Source of the DNA: an uncultured Propionimicrobium sp.
GTDB lineage: Bacteria; Actinomycetota; Actinomycetes; Propionibacteriales; Propionibacteriaceae
NCBI GenBank assembly: GCA_946221385.1
Contig: CAMIGX010000016.1
Span: 1-35,722, forward strand
DNA: 35,722 nucleotides
Direction of reading: 5' to 3'
Shown here: positions 16,193 through 23,954 of the stretch, piece by piece
How the letters are laid out: every line of letters begins with the position of its first letter
How positions within the stretch are numbered: position 1 is the first letter of the stretch
Notes under the pieces: model-generated
The model's database searches: none
Seen by the model: only the letters and a program-made list of their open reading frames with translations
Told to the model about the DNA's origin: nothing
Position numbers and translations under genes: made by a program

Positions 16193-17554
16193 TCATCTGC
16201 TCTGGGACAGGGCAGTCACGCTGCCCCGACCGATTACTTCAGAAGCGCGTTGCGGCGTCGAGGTGCCTGCAACTAACCCCGCCAGAGCATTGGTCGTCTT
16301 TTGGTCGGCTAGCGGCCTGGCTGGTGAAAAACCAGTCGCGAGGGCTGCCGGATGCGTCAATTCCAATTCCCGGACCGCGACGCGAGCCGCTGGACCTAGT
16401 CGATCGACCGGCCATTGCTGCATCTCGTTCAACACTTGTCTGCGCGTCGGCAGCGCACCGATCTCCGCACGCTGAATTTGCGCGCTTGGAGACGTCAGAT
16501 AGTTGATCAACTGATCTGCCTGCGGATGGGCACCAAAATTGACTAGAAAGTCAGCCCCCGGCATCGGTCCGCACTGTTCCTGGCACGGATCGGGCAGCCA
16601 AATGGTCTTGAAGTTGGTTGCCGGTTGGTAACTCGAATCGGTCAACAGCAGGGGCACCGACGCGGACTCAAACAACGCTCTGGCGGACGTCTTCGGTTTG
16701 GCCGGGGTCGTCGTGGCATCCAGTTCGAAGGTACTAGCTAGCGCTCGCTGCTCGATGGCCTGGGTGAGGTCAGCCAAGGTCTTGGTGCCGAGCTCGATAT
16801 CCCACGCTGAGCCGCCTCGTTTCTCGTCGTAATAGGACAAGCCTCGTTGCCATAGGTAAGCGTCTAAGGCCAGCGGACTGGCTTGGTCCAACGCGACTAG
16901 CGGTTGGCTAGCAGGGATGGGCGGCTGCCAGGGCTGCTGGGCAGCCTGCGCGGCATCGACCAGCATCCGGTCCCAGCTCTTCCAGGGAAAATCGCTGGTC
17001 GGCAGCGCGATACCAGCGGCTTCGAAGAGATCAGCATTGACGACCACCAGACTCGTGTGCGTCGAGTAGGGAACGCTGACGACCTCCTTGCCCCGCATCA
17101 TCGACCAATCCAAGCCGACCAGGAAATCTTCTACTGTTATTTGGTCGATAGCTTTGAGCTCAGCCCAATGGCTAGCTGGACTAGCAGTTCGCACCACATC
17201 CGGAGCGCGATCGGTGGTGATTAAGTAGTCAAGCGTGTCTTCCAGCTGGTCTGCTGGCACCACAGTCAACTCGACATTCAGCTGCGAGTCCAGCAGCTGC
17301 TGACGAAGCAGCGTCTCTTCGGCCGCATTGCCATACCAGAGCATCTTCAATGACTGCTGGCTTTGGGGGCTGGCCGAACTGGAGACGGAGGCTGGAGTCG
17401 ACGCTGGTTCAGCTGGCCCCGTGCAAGCGGCCAACATGCCGAGCGTCAAGCATCCAATGAGGAACGCGATGAGGTTTTGGGCACGTCCTAATCTGCGGTG
17501 TGCGCCGCTTAAATTTTGTCGTCGCATGATCTGATTGATGGTGCTATCCAGCAT
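16193..17554 (-). CDS. Second, divergent solute-binding lipoprotein
   Basis: This 453-residue paralog of the neighbouring binding protein has a basic N-terminus and a membrane segment ending in LAAC (lipidated Cys at residue 44). Shared landmarks include APDVVR, FPWKSWDRM, the CQEQCGPMPGADF segment with Cys324/Cys328, and GALPTRRQV near the end. Overall it is more diverged and Pro/Ala/Gln-rich in the middle. I chose the ATG at 17554 because GAGGAGG lies 7 nt upstream; a longer frame reaches 17611 without such a site. It has no permeases of its own, so it may serve the same transporter with another ligand or act as a sensor. It is the most upstream gene of the minus-strand cluster. Confidence 0.85.
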   Translation of the reverse strand: MLDSTINQIMRRQNLSGAHRRLGRAQNLIAFLIGCLTLGMLAACTGPAEPASTPASVSSSASPQSQQSLKMLWYGNAAEETLLRQQLLDSQLNVELTVVPADQLEDTLDYLITTDRAPDVVRTASPASHWAELKAIDQITVEDFLVGLDWSMMRGKEVVSVPYSTHTSLVVVNADLFEAAGIALPTSDFPWKSWDRMLVDAAQAAQQPWQPPIPASQPLVALDQASPLALDAYLWQRGLSYYDEKRGGSAWDIELGTKTLADLTQAIEQRALASTFELDATTTPAKPKTSARALFESASVPLLLTDSSYQPATNFKTIWLPDPCQEQCGPMPGADFLVNFGAHPQADQLINYLTSPSAQIQRAEIGALPTRRQVLNEMQQWPVDRLGPAARVAVRELELTHPAALATGFSPARPLADQKTTNALAGLVAGTSTPQRASEVIGRGSVTALSQSR

Positions 17555-17717
17555 CTGCCGACCTCCTCTCGATGCAAGGCTAGCGGTGTCAAGAGGCTGG
17601 GAACGGCCCAAGACAACACTCGTCGCTGGACGGGCAACACTGGATCCAAAACGGCCAACACCGTTGTGGATGGCAATGCGCGCATGCGTTGGGTCTGGTG
17701 GAAATTAGAATCGGACT

Positions 17718-18101
17718 ATGTCGCTTGCAGATTTCTTCCGCTCCCCGCACTCGGCGCCCAAACCAGGCGAGGTGTCAATCGGTGACGCATTGCTCAAACT
17801 GGCTGACGGCGGCACCTTGATTGACGTTCGTACCCGCGAGGAATACGAAGCCGGCCATATGCCTGGGGCGAGGTTGACCACCTTGCAAGCTCTGCAAGAA
17901 GATCCGGTCGCCGCCATCTGGGGTGACGATCCGTTGGCGGAAACCGATAAGCCGGTCATCGTCGTGTCGATGACCCCCGCGCATGCGGCAGCAGTAGCGC
18001 ACCTGTTGCGGGACAAGGGATTTGACGCAGCCTCGATAGCTGGTGGTTTCGTCGCTTGGCGGGCGGCTGGTCAGCCATTGGTCCCCGGCCCGCCGCGGTG
18101 A
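17718..18101 (+). CDS. Rhodanese-like domain protein lacking the active-site Cys
   Basis: This 127-residue protein is a single rhodanese-like domain. The fold signature LIDVRTREEYEAGHMPGA is clear at about residues 34-51, as is the C-terminal GGFVAWRAAGQPL. The loop that normally carries the sulfur-accepting Cys reads VIVVSMTPAHAA, with Ser84 in its place, so sulfurtransferase activity is doubtful. A TAGAAT hexamer ends 6 nt before the ATG and no Shine-Dalgarno is visible, suggesting a leaderless transcript. It is divergent from the second binding-protein gene; the intervening 163 bp shows no other clear element. It precedes rpsF on the same strand. Confidence 0.87.
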   Translation: MSLADFFRSPHSAPKPGEVSIGDALLKLADGGTLIDVRTREEYEAGHMPGARLTTLQALQEDPVAAIWGDDPLAETDKPVIVVSMTPAHAAAVAHLLRDKGFDAASIAGGFVAWRAAGQPLVPGPPR

Positions 18102-18174
18102 GCTTGCCGTCGTTTTTCGTGTGGCATGCGTCGATCGCGTATTCTTGCTACAGCCCATTTCAGGGCACGCATAT

Positions 18175-18220
18175 CCCTCCTGCTGCGGGATCGACCCGTG
18201 GCCGTTTAGTCCGAAGGAGG
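18175..18220 (+). promoter_or_regulatory. Possible S6:S18-type leader sequestering the rpsF ribosome-binding site
   Basis: CCTCC at 18176-18180 can pair with GGAGG at 18216-18220, which is the rpsF ribosome-binding site. Between them CGGG-ATCGA-CCCG forms a small hairpin, and a CCG precedes the GGAGG. Autogenous S6:S18 binding at a CCG-bearing rpsF leader is established in several bacteria. An alternative ATCCC/GGGAT hairpin would free the site. The match to the known motif is from memory and unfolded. Confidence 0.45.
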
Positions 18221-18231
18221 TGGGGTCAAAT

Positions 18232-18519
18232 ATGCGCAAATACGAGGTCATGATCATCATCGACCCTGACGTCGACGATCGTCAGGTGCAGCCTCTGGTT
18301 GAGCGTCACCTCAAGACCATCACTGACGGCAAGGGCACTGTTGACGGTGTCGACATCTGGGGCCGTCGTCGCTTGTCCTATGACATCAACAAGAAGTCGG
18401 ACGGCATCTATGCCGTGCTGACGTTGACTGCCGAACCCGCCGTGGTTAGCGAACTGGATCGTCTGTTGACGATCGATGAGCAGGTCATGCGTACCAAGGT
18501 GATGCGTCTGGACGACTGA
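18232..18519 (+). CDS. rpsF: 30S ribosomal protein S6
   Basis: S6 binds 16S rRNA with S18 in the platform of the small subunit. The 95-residue product starts MRKYEVMIIIDPDVDD and contains WGRRRLSYDINKKSDGIYAV, both hallmarks of S6. I chose the ATG at 18232 behind GAAGGAGG (spacer about 12 nt); the frame is open further upstream but that part does not look like S6. It heads the order rpsF-ssb-rpsR-rplI, which is conserved in actinobacteria. Confidence 0.97.
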   Translation: MRKYEVMIIIDPDVDDRQVQPLVERHLKTITDGKGTVDGVDIWGRRRLSYDINKKSDGIYAVLTLTAEPAVVSELDRLLTIDEQVMRTKVMRLDD

Positions 18520-18527
18520 CCCAGCTG

Positions 18528-18560
18528 CGCTGAGCGGCCGTTTTCCGCAGTTGCTCAGCG
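18528..18560 (+). other. Stem-loop after rpsF
   Basis: A perfect 8-bp pair, CGCTGAGC and GCTCAGCG, with an inner GCGG/CCGC option starts 8 nt after the rpsF stop. No T-run follows, so it is more likely a partial terminator or processing site between rpsF and ssb than a full stop. Confidence 0.45.
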
Positions 18561-18562
18561 AG

Positions 18563-18596
18563 TTGTGCACAGTCATCCACAGATGTGTTGTCCAAA
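18563..18596 (+). promoter_or_regulatory. Three near-consensus DnaA-box-like nonamers upstream of ssb
   Basis: TTGTGCACA (18563), TCATCCACA (18573) and TTGTCCAAA (18588) each differ by one base from TTGTCCACA or TTATCCACA. They sit between rpsF and ssb. Chance or another regulator cannot be excluded. Confidence 0.35.
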
Positions 18597-18673
18597 TCCG
18601 CTAGCTCGCATTTTTGTCAGTGCGCGGTGGCAAAGTTTCGGACAACACGAGATCTAAATCTGAAAGGGCAATC

Positions 18674-19162
18674 ATGGCAGGCGAGACTACCATCACCGTC
18701 ATCGGCAATCTGACCGCCGACCCGGAGCTGCGCTTCACCCCGTCGGGTGCGGCCGTGGCGAACTTTACCGTGGCATCCACGCCGCGGACTTTCGATCGGG
18801 AAGCCAATGAGTGGAAGGACGGGGAGACCCTGTTCTTGAACTGCTCGATTTGGCGGCAGGCCGCCGAAAATGTCGCCGAGACGCTCACCAAGGGCACTCG
18901 CGTCATCGTCAACGGCCGCTTGAAGAGCCGTTCCTATGAGGATCGCGAAGGCAACCGTCGCACCGTCTTTGAAATTGACGTAGATGAGGTCGGCCCGTCC
19001 TTGCGTTATGCGACGGCCAAGGTCACTCGCACCTCGTCTGGTGGTGGCGGCTGGCAAGGCGGATCTGGTGACGGTTGGCAGCCCAGCGGCGAAGCCAGCT
19101 CGAATCGTTCGGCTGGCGCCGATCCATGGGCGAACTCGCAGGCCGACGAGCCCCCTTTCTAA
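18674..19162 (+). CDS. ssb: Single-stranded DNA-binding protein
   Basis: SSB coats single-stranded DNA in replication and repair. The 162-residue protein begins MAGETTITVIGNLTADPELR, followed by the OB fold with FTPSGAAVANFTVAST and LFLNCSIWRQAAENVAETL. A Gly/Ser-rich disordered tail (~115-150) ends in the acidic tip ADEPPF, which normally docks partner proteins. The ATG at 18674 has AAAGGG 6-10 nt upstream; the frame is open back to 18614 but the extra residues are not SSB-like. Confidence 0.97.
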   Translation: MAGETTITVIGNLTADPELRFTPSGAAVANFTVASTPRTFDREANEWKDGETLFLNCSIWRQAAENVAETLTKGTRVIVNGRLKSRSYEDREGNRRTVFEIDVDEVGPSLRYATAKVTRTSSGGGGWQGGSGDGWQPSGEASSNRSAGADPWANSQADEPPF

Positions 19163-19245
19163 ATCGATAACCAAACAAACTCGCCATTCCGGCTCAGGCC
19201 GGGCCCGGAGGACCGAGATCCTCCACGAATCAAAGGAGCACCATA

Positions 19246-19485
19246 ATGGCCGGTCCACAGCGTAAGCCTGTGAACAAGAAGAAGATCGTCCCCGTCAAGG
19301 CGACCCGCATCGCCGAGGTAGACTACAAAGACACCGCGCTGCTGCGTCGGTTCATTTCCGAGCGTGGCAAGATTCGCGCTCGCCGGGTGACCGGGCTGTC
19401 CGTCCAGGATCAGCGCAAGGTCGCCATCGCTATCAAGAACGCCCGTGAGATGGCTTTGCTGCCATACACCTCGAGCAGCCGCTGA
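19246..19485 (+). CDS. rpsR: 30S ribosomal protein S18, cysteine-free form
   Basis: S18 partners S6 in the small subunit. The 79-residue product has the conserved core VDYKDTALLRRFISERGKIR, then RRVTGLSVQDQRKVAIAIKN and ALLPYTSSSR. The zinc-binding cysteines found in the usual actinobacterial S18 are absent: the CxxC position reads IVPVK and the GNC position reads GLS. It therefore resembles the zinc-independent type. CAAAGGAGCACC precedes the ATG. It lies between ssb and rplI, the usual housekeeping position. Confidence 0.96.
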   Translation: MAGPQRKPVNKKKIVPVKATRIAEVDYKDTALLRRFISERGKIRARRVTGLSVQDQRKVAIAIKNAREMALLPYTSSSR

Positions 19486-19500
19486 TCGGAGGAAATTGAA

Positions 19501-19947
19501 ATGAAGCTCATCCTCACTACTCCGGTCGAAAAGCTCGGCATCGCCGGCGACGTCGTCGAGGTCAAGGACGGCTACGGTCGCAACTACCTGCTGCCGCAGG
19601 GCAAGGCCATCGCCTGGAATCGCGGCGCTGCCAAGCAGATCGAGGGCATCCAGCGGGCCCGCGATGCCCGTCAGATCCGCGACAACGAGCATGCCAAGGA
19701 ACTGCGCGAGCAGATCGAAGGCCTGAACGTCCAGGTCCCGGCTCGTGCTGACCAGACTGGCAAGCTCTACGGTGCCGTCACCGCTAACGAGCTAGCCCAG
19801 GCGATCAAGAAGGCTGGCGGCCCGCAGGTCGACAAGCGAGCGATCAAGGCAAACAAGCCGATCAAGGCCACTGGCAGCCACGTGGTGGCCGTCAAGCTCA
19901 CCGATGCCGTCACTGCGCACGTGACGGTCGAGGTCGTTGCTGCCTGA
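19501..19947 (+). CDS. rplI: 50S ribosomal protein L9
   Basis: L9 binds 23S rRNA and supports reading-frame fidelity. The 148-residue protein has the N-domain signature MKLILTTPVEKLGIAGDVVE and GYGRNYLLPQGKAI, a charged connecting helix (~45-78), and a C-domain with TGKLYGAVTANELAQAIKK. GGAGGAAATTGAA precedes the ATG, 15 nt after rpsR. A strong terminator follows 29 nt after the stop and ends the cluster. Confidence 0.97.
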   Translation: MKLILTTPVEKLGIAGDVVEVKDGYGRNYLLPQGKAIAWNRGAAKQIEGIQRARDARQIRDNEHAKELREQIEGLNVQVPARADQTGKLYGAVTANELAQAIKKAGGPQVDKRAIKANKPIKATGSHVVAVKLTDAVTAHVTVEVVAA

Positions 19948-19976
19948 AGTTAGCGACATCGTCTGTCGAGCTACTG

Positions 19977-20013
19977 AAATGGTGGACCGGGATCATCCTG
20001 GTCCACCATTTTC
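19977..20013 (+). terminator. Intrinsic terminator after rplI
   Basis: AAATGGTGGACC pairs perfectly with GGTCCACCATTT across an 11-nt loop, and the T-rich end of the stem runs into TTCT. It sits 29 nt after the rplI stop and closes the ribosomal cluster. Confidence 0.9.
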
Positions 20014-20402
20014 TATGTCTGCCTACCGCGCCTGCAATGGCACTCCAGCTCCGCAGAGGGTACGAATAAATCCCCACATCCAGCGTCACGACGCCTAGAT
20101 TGCGCCCACGTCAACGGCACGGGAGCGCTGAAGCAGCGCCCAACTGAGCGCCAAAGTGGCCGCAGCGCAGGTTCATCGGTCGGCAGCCTGGTCGTCGGTC
20201 ATTAGGGCAGCGTGGCCGTTGCAGACGTCAGATGCCTGCACGCGGAAGCCCCTTCTGGCGACATCTCGGGTGTTTTCGCCTGGTCTGATGAGCGTGGTGT
20301 CGCGTTCGCGTCGATCAATTTGCTGATCTCCTCGCGCGGCACGACCAGTAGGTGGCCGTCACTGCCTTGCATGGCGAGACCACACTGCCTTTTGGGTTCT
20401 CG
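20014..20402. other. Intergenic region rplI-glnS, mostly featureless
   Basis: This 389-bp stretch lies between converging transcription units. Apart from one doubtful 56-codon frame on the minus strand I see no RNA gene, clear promoter, or repeat. It also lacks an obvious terminator for glnS. Confidence 0.5.
20202..20372 (-). CDS. Doubtful small ORF downstream of glnS (56 aa)
   Basis: An ATG-to-TAA frame of 56 codons begins 30 nt after the glnS stop. Its first part, GHLLVVPREEISKLIDANAT, has a protein-like pattern; the second half is Ser/Thr/Ala-rich and looks random. No ribosome-binding site is visible. It may be a degraded gene remnant or chance. I do not recognise a family. Confidence 0.2.
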   Translation of the reverse strand: MQGSDGHLLVVPREEISKLIDANATPRSSDQAKTPEMSPEGASACRHLTSATATLP

Positions 20403-22118
20403 TCAGCCCTGCTGAGCGCGCTTTTGTACCGCAGCCCATTCGTCCTTCAAACCGACAGTTCGGTGGAAGACCATTGGCTCATGCGGATCGGCTGCGAAAT
20501 AGCCCAGTCGCTCGAACTGAACCGTGCGTCCTGCTACGTCGTCCCCGGTCGCCAGCTCAGCCAACGAAGCTTCCACCTTGCAGCCGGTCAGCGTTTCCCG
20601 GGAGTTCGGATTCAGATCGTCTAGCGGCTCACCGGTGCGTTCGCCGGGCAGGGTCGCGTCAAAGAGTCGCTCATAGAGGTGCACTGTCGCGTCGACAGCG
20701 TGCGCCGCGGACACCCAGTGCATCGTCGACTTCACCTTGCGGCCATCTGGTGCGTCGCCGCCCTTGGTCGTCGGGTCATAGGTCGCCAAGACCTCGATGA
20801 CATTTCCGTCAGCGTCTTTGCCGACATCGGTAGCGGTGACGAAATAGGCCCCGCGCAGGCGCACCTCTTTGCCCGGCGAGAGTCGGAAGAACTTCGGTGG
20901 CGGCACTTCAGCGAAATCATCAGTCTCGATGAATAATTCGCCGCTGAAGGCGACCTGTCGGGTGCCCTCCTCAGGATTCTCGGGATTATTGATCAGCTCG
21001 ACGTATTCCACGACCGGCTGGCCGGCGTCATCTTTCGGCCAGTTGGTGATCGTCAGCTTCAACGGACGCAGCACCGCCATCCGTCGGGGCGCGGTCGCAT
21101 TCAACTCGCGACGCACATAGCTCTCCAACTCTTCGATGGCCTGCCGGGAATTAGTGCGGCTGACGCCCATTTCCTGGCAGAAGATACGGATCGCCGCCGG
21201 CGGATAGCCTCGTCGCCGCAGTCCAGAAAGGGTCGGCATCCGGGGATCATCCCAGCCGTCGACGATGCCTGCCTCGACCAGCTTCAGCAGTCGGCGCTTC
21301 GAGGTGACAGTATTTGTCAGCTCCAGGCGGGCGAACTCGGTCTGTCGTGGCTGGTCGGTTGGCAGCGGCAGATGCGATAAGAACCAGTCATATAGCGGCC
21401 GGTGGCTAGCGAATTCCAACGTGCACAGCGAGTGCGTCACGCCTTCGATGGCATCCGATTGGCCATGCGCCCAGTCATAGGTCGGATAGATCGGCCAATC
21501 AAACCCGGTCCGGTGATGCGGGACATGACGAATGCGGTACATGACCGGGTCGCGCAGCGCCATGTCGTCAGCGTTCATGTCGATCTTCGCGCGCAGGACG
21601 CGCTCGCCGTCTGCGAACTCACCAGCTCGCATGCGCTCGAAGAGCTCCAAGTTCTCCGCGACCGGGCGATCGCGATAGGGCGACTCGATGCCTGGCTTGC
21701 CAAAGCCACCACGCTGCGCCGAGATGGTCTCGCCGTCCTGGTCGTCGACATAGGCCAGGCCCTTTTCGATGAGCAGCTTCGCCCACTGGTAGAGCTGCTC
21801 GAAGTAGTCCGAGGCATAGATCACCTCAGCCGGTTCATAGCCGAGCCATTCGATGTCAGCGATGATCGAGTCGACATATTCGGTGTCTTCGGTATCAGGG
21901 TTGGTGTCGTCGAGGCGCAGCTTGCAGATGCCGCCGAATTGTTCGGCGATGCCGAAATCGACGGTGATCGCCTTGGCGTGCCCAATGTGCAGATAGCCGT
22001 TCGGCTCGGGTGGGAAACGGGTCTGCACCCGGCCACCGAAGGCCCCTTCGGCATTGTCTTTGGCCACGATATCGGCGATGAAATCGCCAGCTGAATTGTT
22101 CGCCCTCGGCTCGGTCAT
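20403..22118 (-). CDS. glnS: Glutaminyl-tRNA synthetase
   Basis: GlnRS charges tRNA-Gln directly with glutamine in the cytoplasm. The 571-residue product is a class I synthetase with HIGH as YLHIGHAK (His44), the family segment RFPPEPNGYL, and a KMSKS counterpart TVTSKRRLLKLV. The GlnRS anticodon-binding beta barrels follow after ~residue 340. Many actinobacteria instead make Gln-tRNA by GatCAB amidation, so a direct GlnRS is worth noting. I chose the ATG at 22118 because TAACTT lies 7 nt upstream, as in other leaderless genes here; a TTG three codons earlier is the alternative. It lies 24 nt downstream of the hydrolase-like gene. Confidence 0.95.
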   Translation of the reverse strand: MTEPRANNSAGDFIADIVAKDNAEGAFGGRVQTRFPPEPNGYLHIGHAKAITVDFGIAEQFGGICKLRLDDTNPDTEDTEYVDSIIADIEWLGYEPAEVIYASDYFEQLYQWAKLLIEKGLAYVDDQDGETISAQRGGFGKPGIESPYRDRPVAENLELFERMRAGEFADGERVLRAKIDMNADDMALRDPVMYRIRHVPHHRTGFDWPIYPTYDWAHGQSDAIEGVTHSLCTLEFASHRPLYDWFLSHLPLPTDQPRQTEFARLELTNTVTSKRRLLKLVEAGIVDGWDDPRMPTLSGLRRRGYPPAAIRIFCQEMGVSRTNSRQAIEELESYVRRELNATAPRRMAVLRPLKLTITNWPKDDAGQPVVEYVELINNPENPEEGTRQVAFSGELFIETDDFAEVPPPKFFRLSPGKEVRLRGAYFVTATDVGKDADGNVIEVLATYDPTTKGGDAPDGRKVKSTMHWVSAAHAVDATVHLYERLFDATLPGERTGEPLDDLNPNSRETLTGCKVEASLAELATGDDVAGRTVQFERLGYFAADPHEPMVFHRTVGLKDEWAAVQKRAQQG

Positions 22119-22142
22119 GATCGCCAAGTTATCACGCGCACC

Positions 22143-23225
22143 TCAAGCCACCGGACTAGCCGCGAAGGCGTCGCCACCAAGATCGGTCGCCAGTCCGGCT
22201 TCGACGAGCACCGAAGTGATGTGATTGAGCGTCTCTTCGCGAGGCACGCGCCCGTCAGCTAACGGCTTAGAGGAGAAATAGCCGGTCTTGCCGACGTGAT
22301 CCAAATCGCCCATGGAGACCTTCTCCATGCGACCGCTGGCTAGTGCTCGATTCCAGCTAGACGACCTGAATATCGGCCACCGACCAGCAAATAACACCGC
22401 ACCAATGCGTTCGACCTTGTCGTGATCGCCGCGCATGTGCCAGATGTGTTCAGCTCGATCCAATCCCGGATCAGACGAAATCAGTCCGGCCATCGACATC
22501 ACGCGCACCGGAATGCCGAGCGCAGCCAGATACCAGGTCGCGCCGGCGGCGATCTGTCCGCCGCCACTCCAACCGAGCAGGGTGACCGGTTTGCCGTCCT
22601 CAGGCACGTAACCATGCCGGCGCAGCGCGGCGGCGATCTGCAAAGCGACCGCCAAATTGAACACCGGACCGTAGCGTTCGTCAGAACTGACCAGCATCTG
22701 ATAGGCGTTGCGGATATTGATCAGCGACGCCAAGCGTCGTCCGGCGCTGCGATTGAATTTCGCCTTACGCAAGCTGCGCCAAAACGCTGAGAGCCGTCGC
22801 CCCGAGGTCAACGCTTGGTTTTCGACCGAATATGGATAAACGTCCCAGATGACCGCGGTGCGACCAAGCCGTCGGCTCAGCGCATCCACCATAGGGATTT
22901 CGAAGACTGGCAGTTGGTCTGGCCCTGAGGTGCCGATCCCTGACAGATAGATCAGATAATGATCGAACTCCCCGTCCGGGTCGGGATGCCGGGGCATCTC
23001 AACTTCAAAATCATCTTGCAGCTCAGCGGGGATAGCGGGGGCTGCTGCGGCCTGCTCGATCGTCGGCCATGAAATGACTTGGTCCGCTAAGAGATCGTCG
23101 CGACCTGGCCTGCCCGGAAGCTCCGTATTGCGACGCTGCCACCAACCGATCGCTTCGCTGGGCGCGACCATGCCGGCGATGGTCAATGCCACCACGATGA
23201 CTAGGAAGATTTGCCACACGATCAT
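22143..23225 (-). CDS. Membrane-anchored alpha/beta-hydrolase-like protein
   Basis: This ~360-residue protein starts with one membrane helix (MIVWQIFLVIVVALTIAGMV). The rest resembles an alpha/beta hydrolase: LIYLSGIGTS near the oxyanion-forming strand, a nucleophile elbow LLGWSGGGQIAAG, and a late DLDHVGKTGYFS that could supply the catalytic His. An acidic residue after HMRGDHDKVERIG may complete a triad. Substrate is unknown. I chose the ATG at 23225, which overlaps the stop of the upstream membrane-protein gene as ATGA; a longer frame to 23288 lies inside that gene. The two proteins probably act together at the membrane. Confidence 0.8.
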   Translation of the reverse strand: MIVWQIFLVIVVALTIAGMVAPSEAIGWWQRRNTELPGRPGRDDLLADQVISWPTIEQAAAAPAIPAELQDDFEVEMPRHPDPDGEFDHYLIYLSGIGTSGPDQLPVFEIPMVDALSRRLGRTAVIWDVYPYSVENQALTSGRRLSAFWRSLRKAKFNRSAGRRLASLINIRNAYQMLVSSDERYGPVFNLAVALQIAAALRRHGYVPEDGKPVTLLGWSGGGQIAAGATWYLAALGIPVRVMSMAGLISSDPGLDRAEHIWHMRGDHDKVERIGAVLFAGRWPIFRSSSWNRALASGRMEKVSMGDLDHVGKTGYFSSKPLADGRVPREETLNHITSVLVEAGLATDLGGDAFAASPVA

Positions 23226-23866
23226 CGCGGGCTCCCGACAGAATCTTTCGTTGACGCGGCCTGCATGAGGTCCCCGCTGGTCACCCATCGGGTGCCACTA
23301 GCCCAGCGGAAGACCCGTTCGCGCAGATCGATCTTGGAATGCTCGACCAACCAGCTGACCCCTAGCGATCCAAGCCACGATCCGGCAGCTACCAAGAGGC
23401 CGACAGCTGCAGACGTATCGAGTTGCACGGTCAACAGCGCCCAAAGCGCGACCAGATTCCACACTTGCAAGATGCGCGCAATGCCGGGTCCCGAATAGGG
23501 CAGCATGATCAAAAATCCGAGCCAAAATGGCGCTAGCGAGGCCAAGATCGCTGGCAGGAAATCGTGCGCATGCAGTCGGCTGGGGGTCGTCAGATAGGTC
23601 AATAACGCTGCGATCAGAGCCTGCACCAGACCGTTCAAGATCAACAGCAGACCAGCCGCGATCAGCGTCAAAAACCGCCGCAGTCCTTGCACCCGATTAA
23701 TCCCGAGCACCGCAGCCTGACCGAGCATCGTCGAGACGCCGGCGATCAGCGCGATGCCGATTGGCGCTGACCAGATGAATCGTCCCATTTCTTGCAGGGC
23801 ATGGCCGTCGAGCATTACCACCGCGCGCGCGGTCGAAAAAAGCGCCCGCAGATATGCACCGATCAT
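23222..23866 (-). CDS. Integral membrane protein of unknown function
   Basis: I do not recognise a definite family; the arrangement is somewhat like YIP1-type proteins. The product of ~214 residues has an amphipathic start (MIGAYLRALFSTARAVVMLD) and about five hydrophobic segments between residues ~30 and 190, then a basic tail. I chose the ATG at 23866 because GAGGTGG lies 11 nt upstream. An ATG at 23902, adding 12 acidic residues, is the alternative, but it sits 3 nt after a perfect 7-bp palindrome. It is coupled by ATGA overlap to the hydrolase-like gene. Confidence 0.7.
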   Translation of the reverse strand: MIGAYLRALFSTARAVVMLDGHALQEMGRFIWSAPIGIALIAGVSTMLGQAAVLGINRVQGLRRFLTLIAAGLLLILNGLVQALIAALLTYLTTPSRLHAHDFLPAILASLAPFWLGFLIMLPYSGPGIARILQVWNLVALWALLTVQLDTSAAVGLLVAAGSWLGSLGVSWLVEHSKIDLRERVFRWASGTRWVTSGDLMQAASTKDSVGSPR

Positions 23867-23905
23867 GGCCAAGAAGTCCACCTCGTCAGTCTCGCATGTC
23901 ATGGT

Positions 23906-23927
23906 CGCTTAGGTGATCAACTAAGCG
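23906..23927. promoter_or_regulatory. Perfect palindrome upstream of the membrane-protein gene
   Basis: CGCTTAG and CTAAGCG flank an 8-nt centre containing TGATCA. Its position immediately upstream suggests an operator or an RNA hairpin in the 5' leader. Function is inferred from symmetry and location. Confidence 0.5.
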
Positions 23928-23954
23928 AGTCGAAGCATCCAAACTCACAGAAAG

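Noticed and set aside
18043..18231. Upstream extension of the rpsF frame
   Set aside because: The extra residues are not S6-like, and a strong GAAGGAGG precedes the internal ATG.
21402..22094. 230-codon open frame antisense to glnS
   Set aside because: GlnRS on the other strand explains the DNA, and the antisense translation has no domain pattern.
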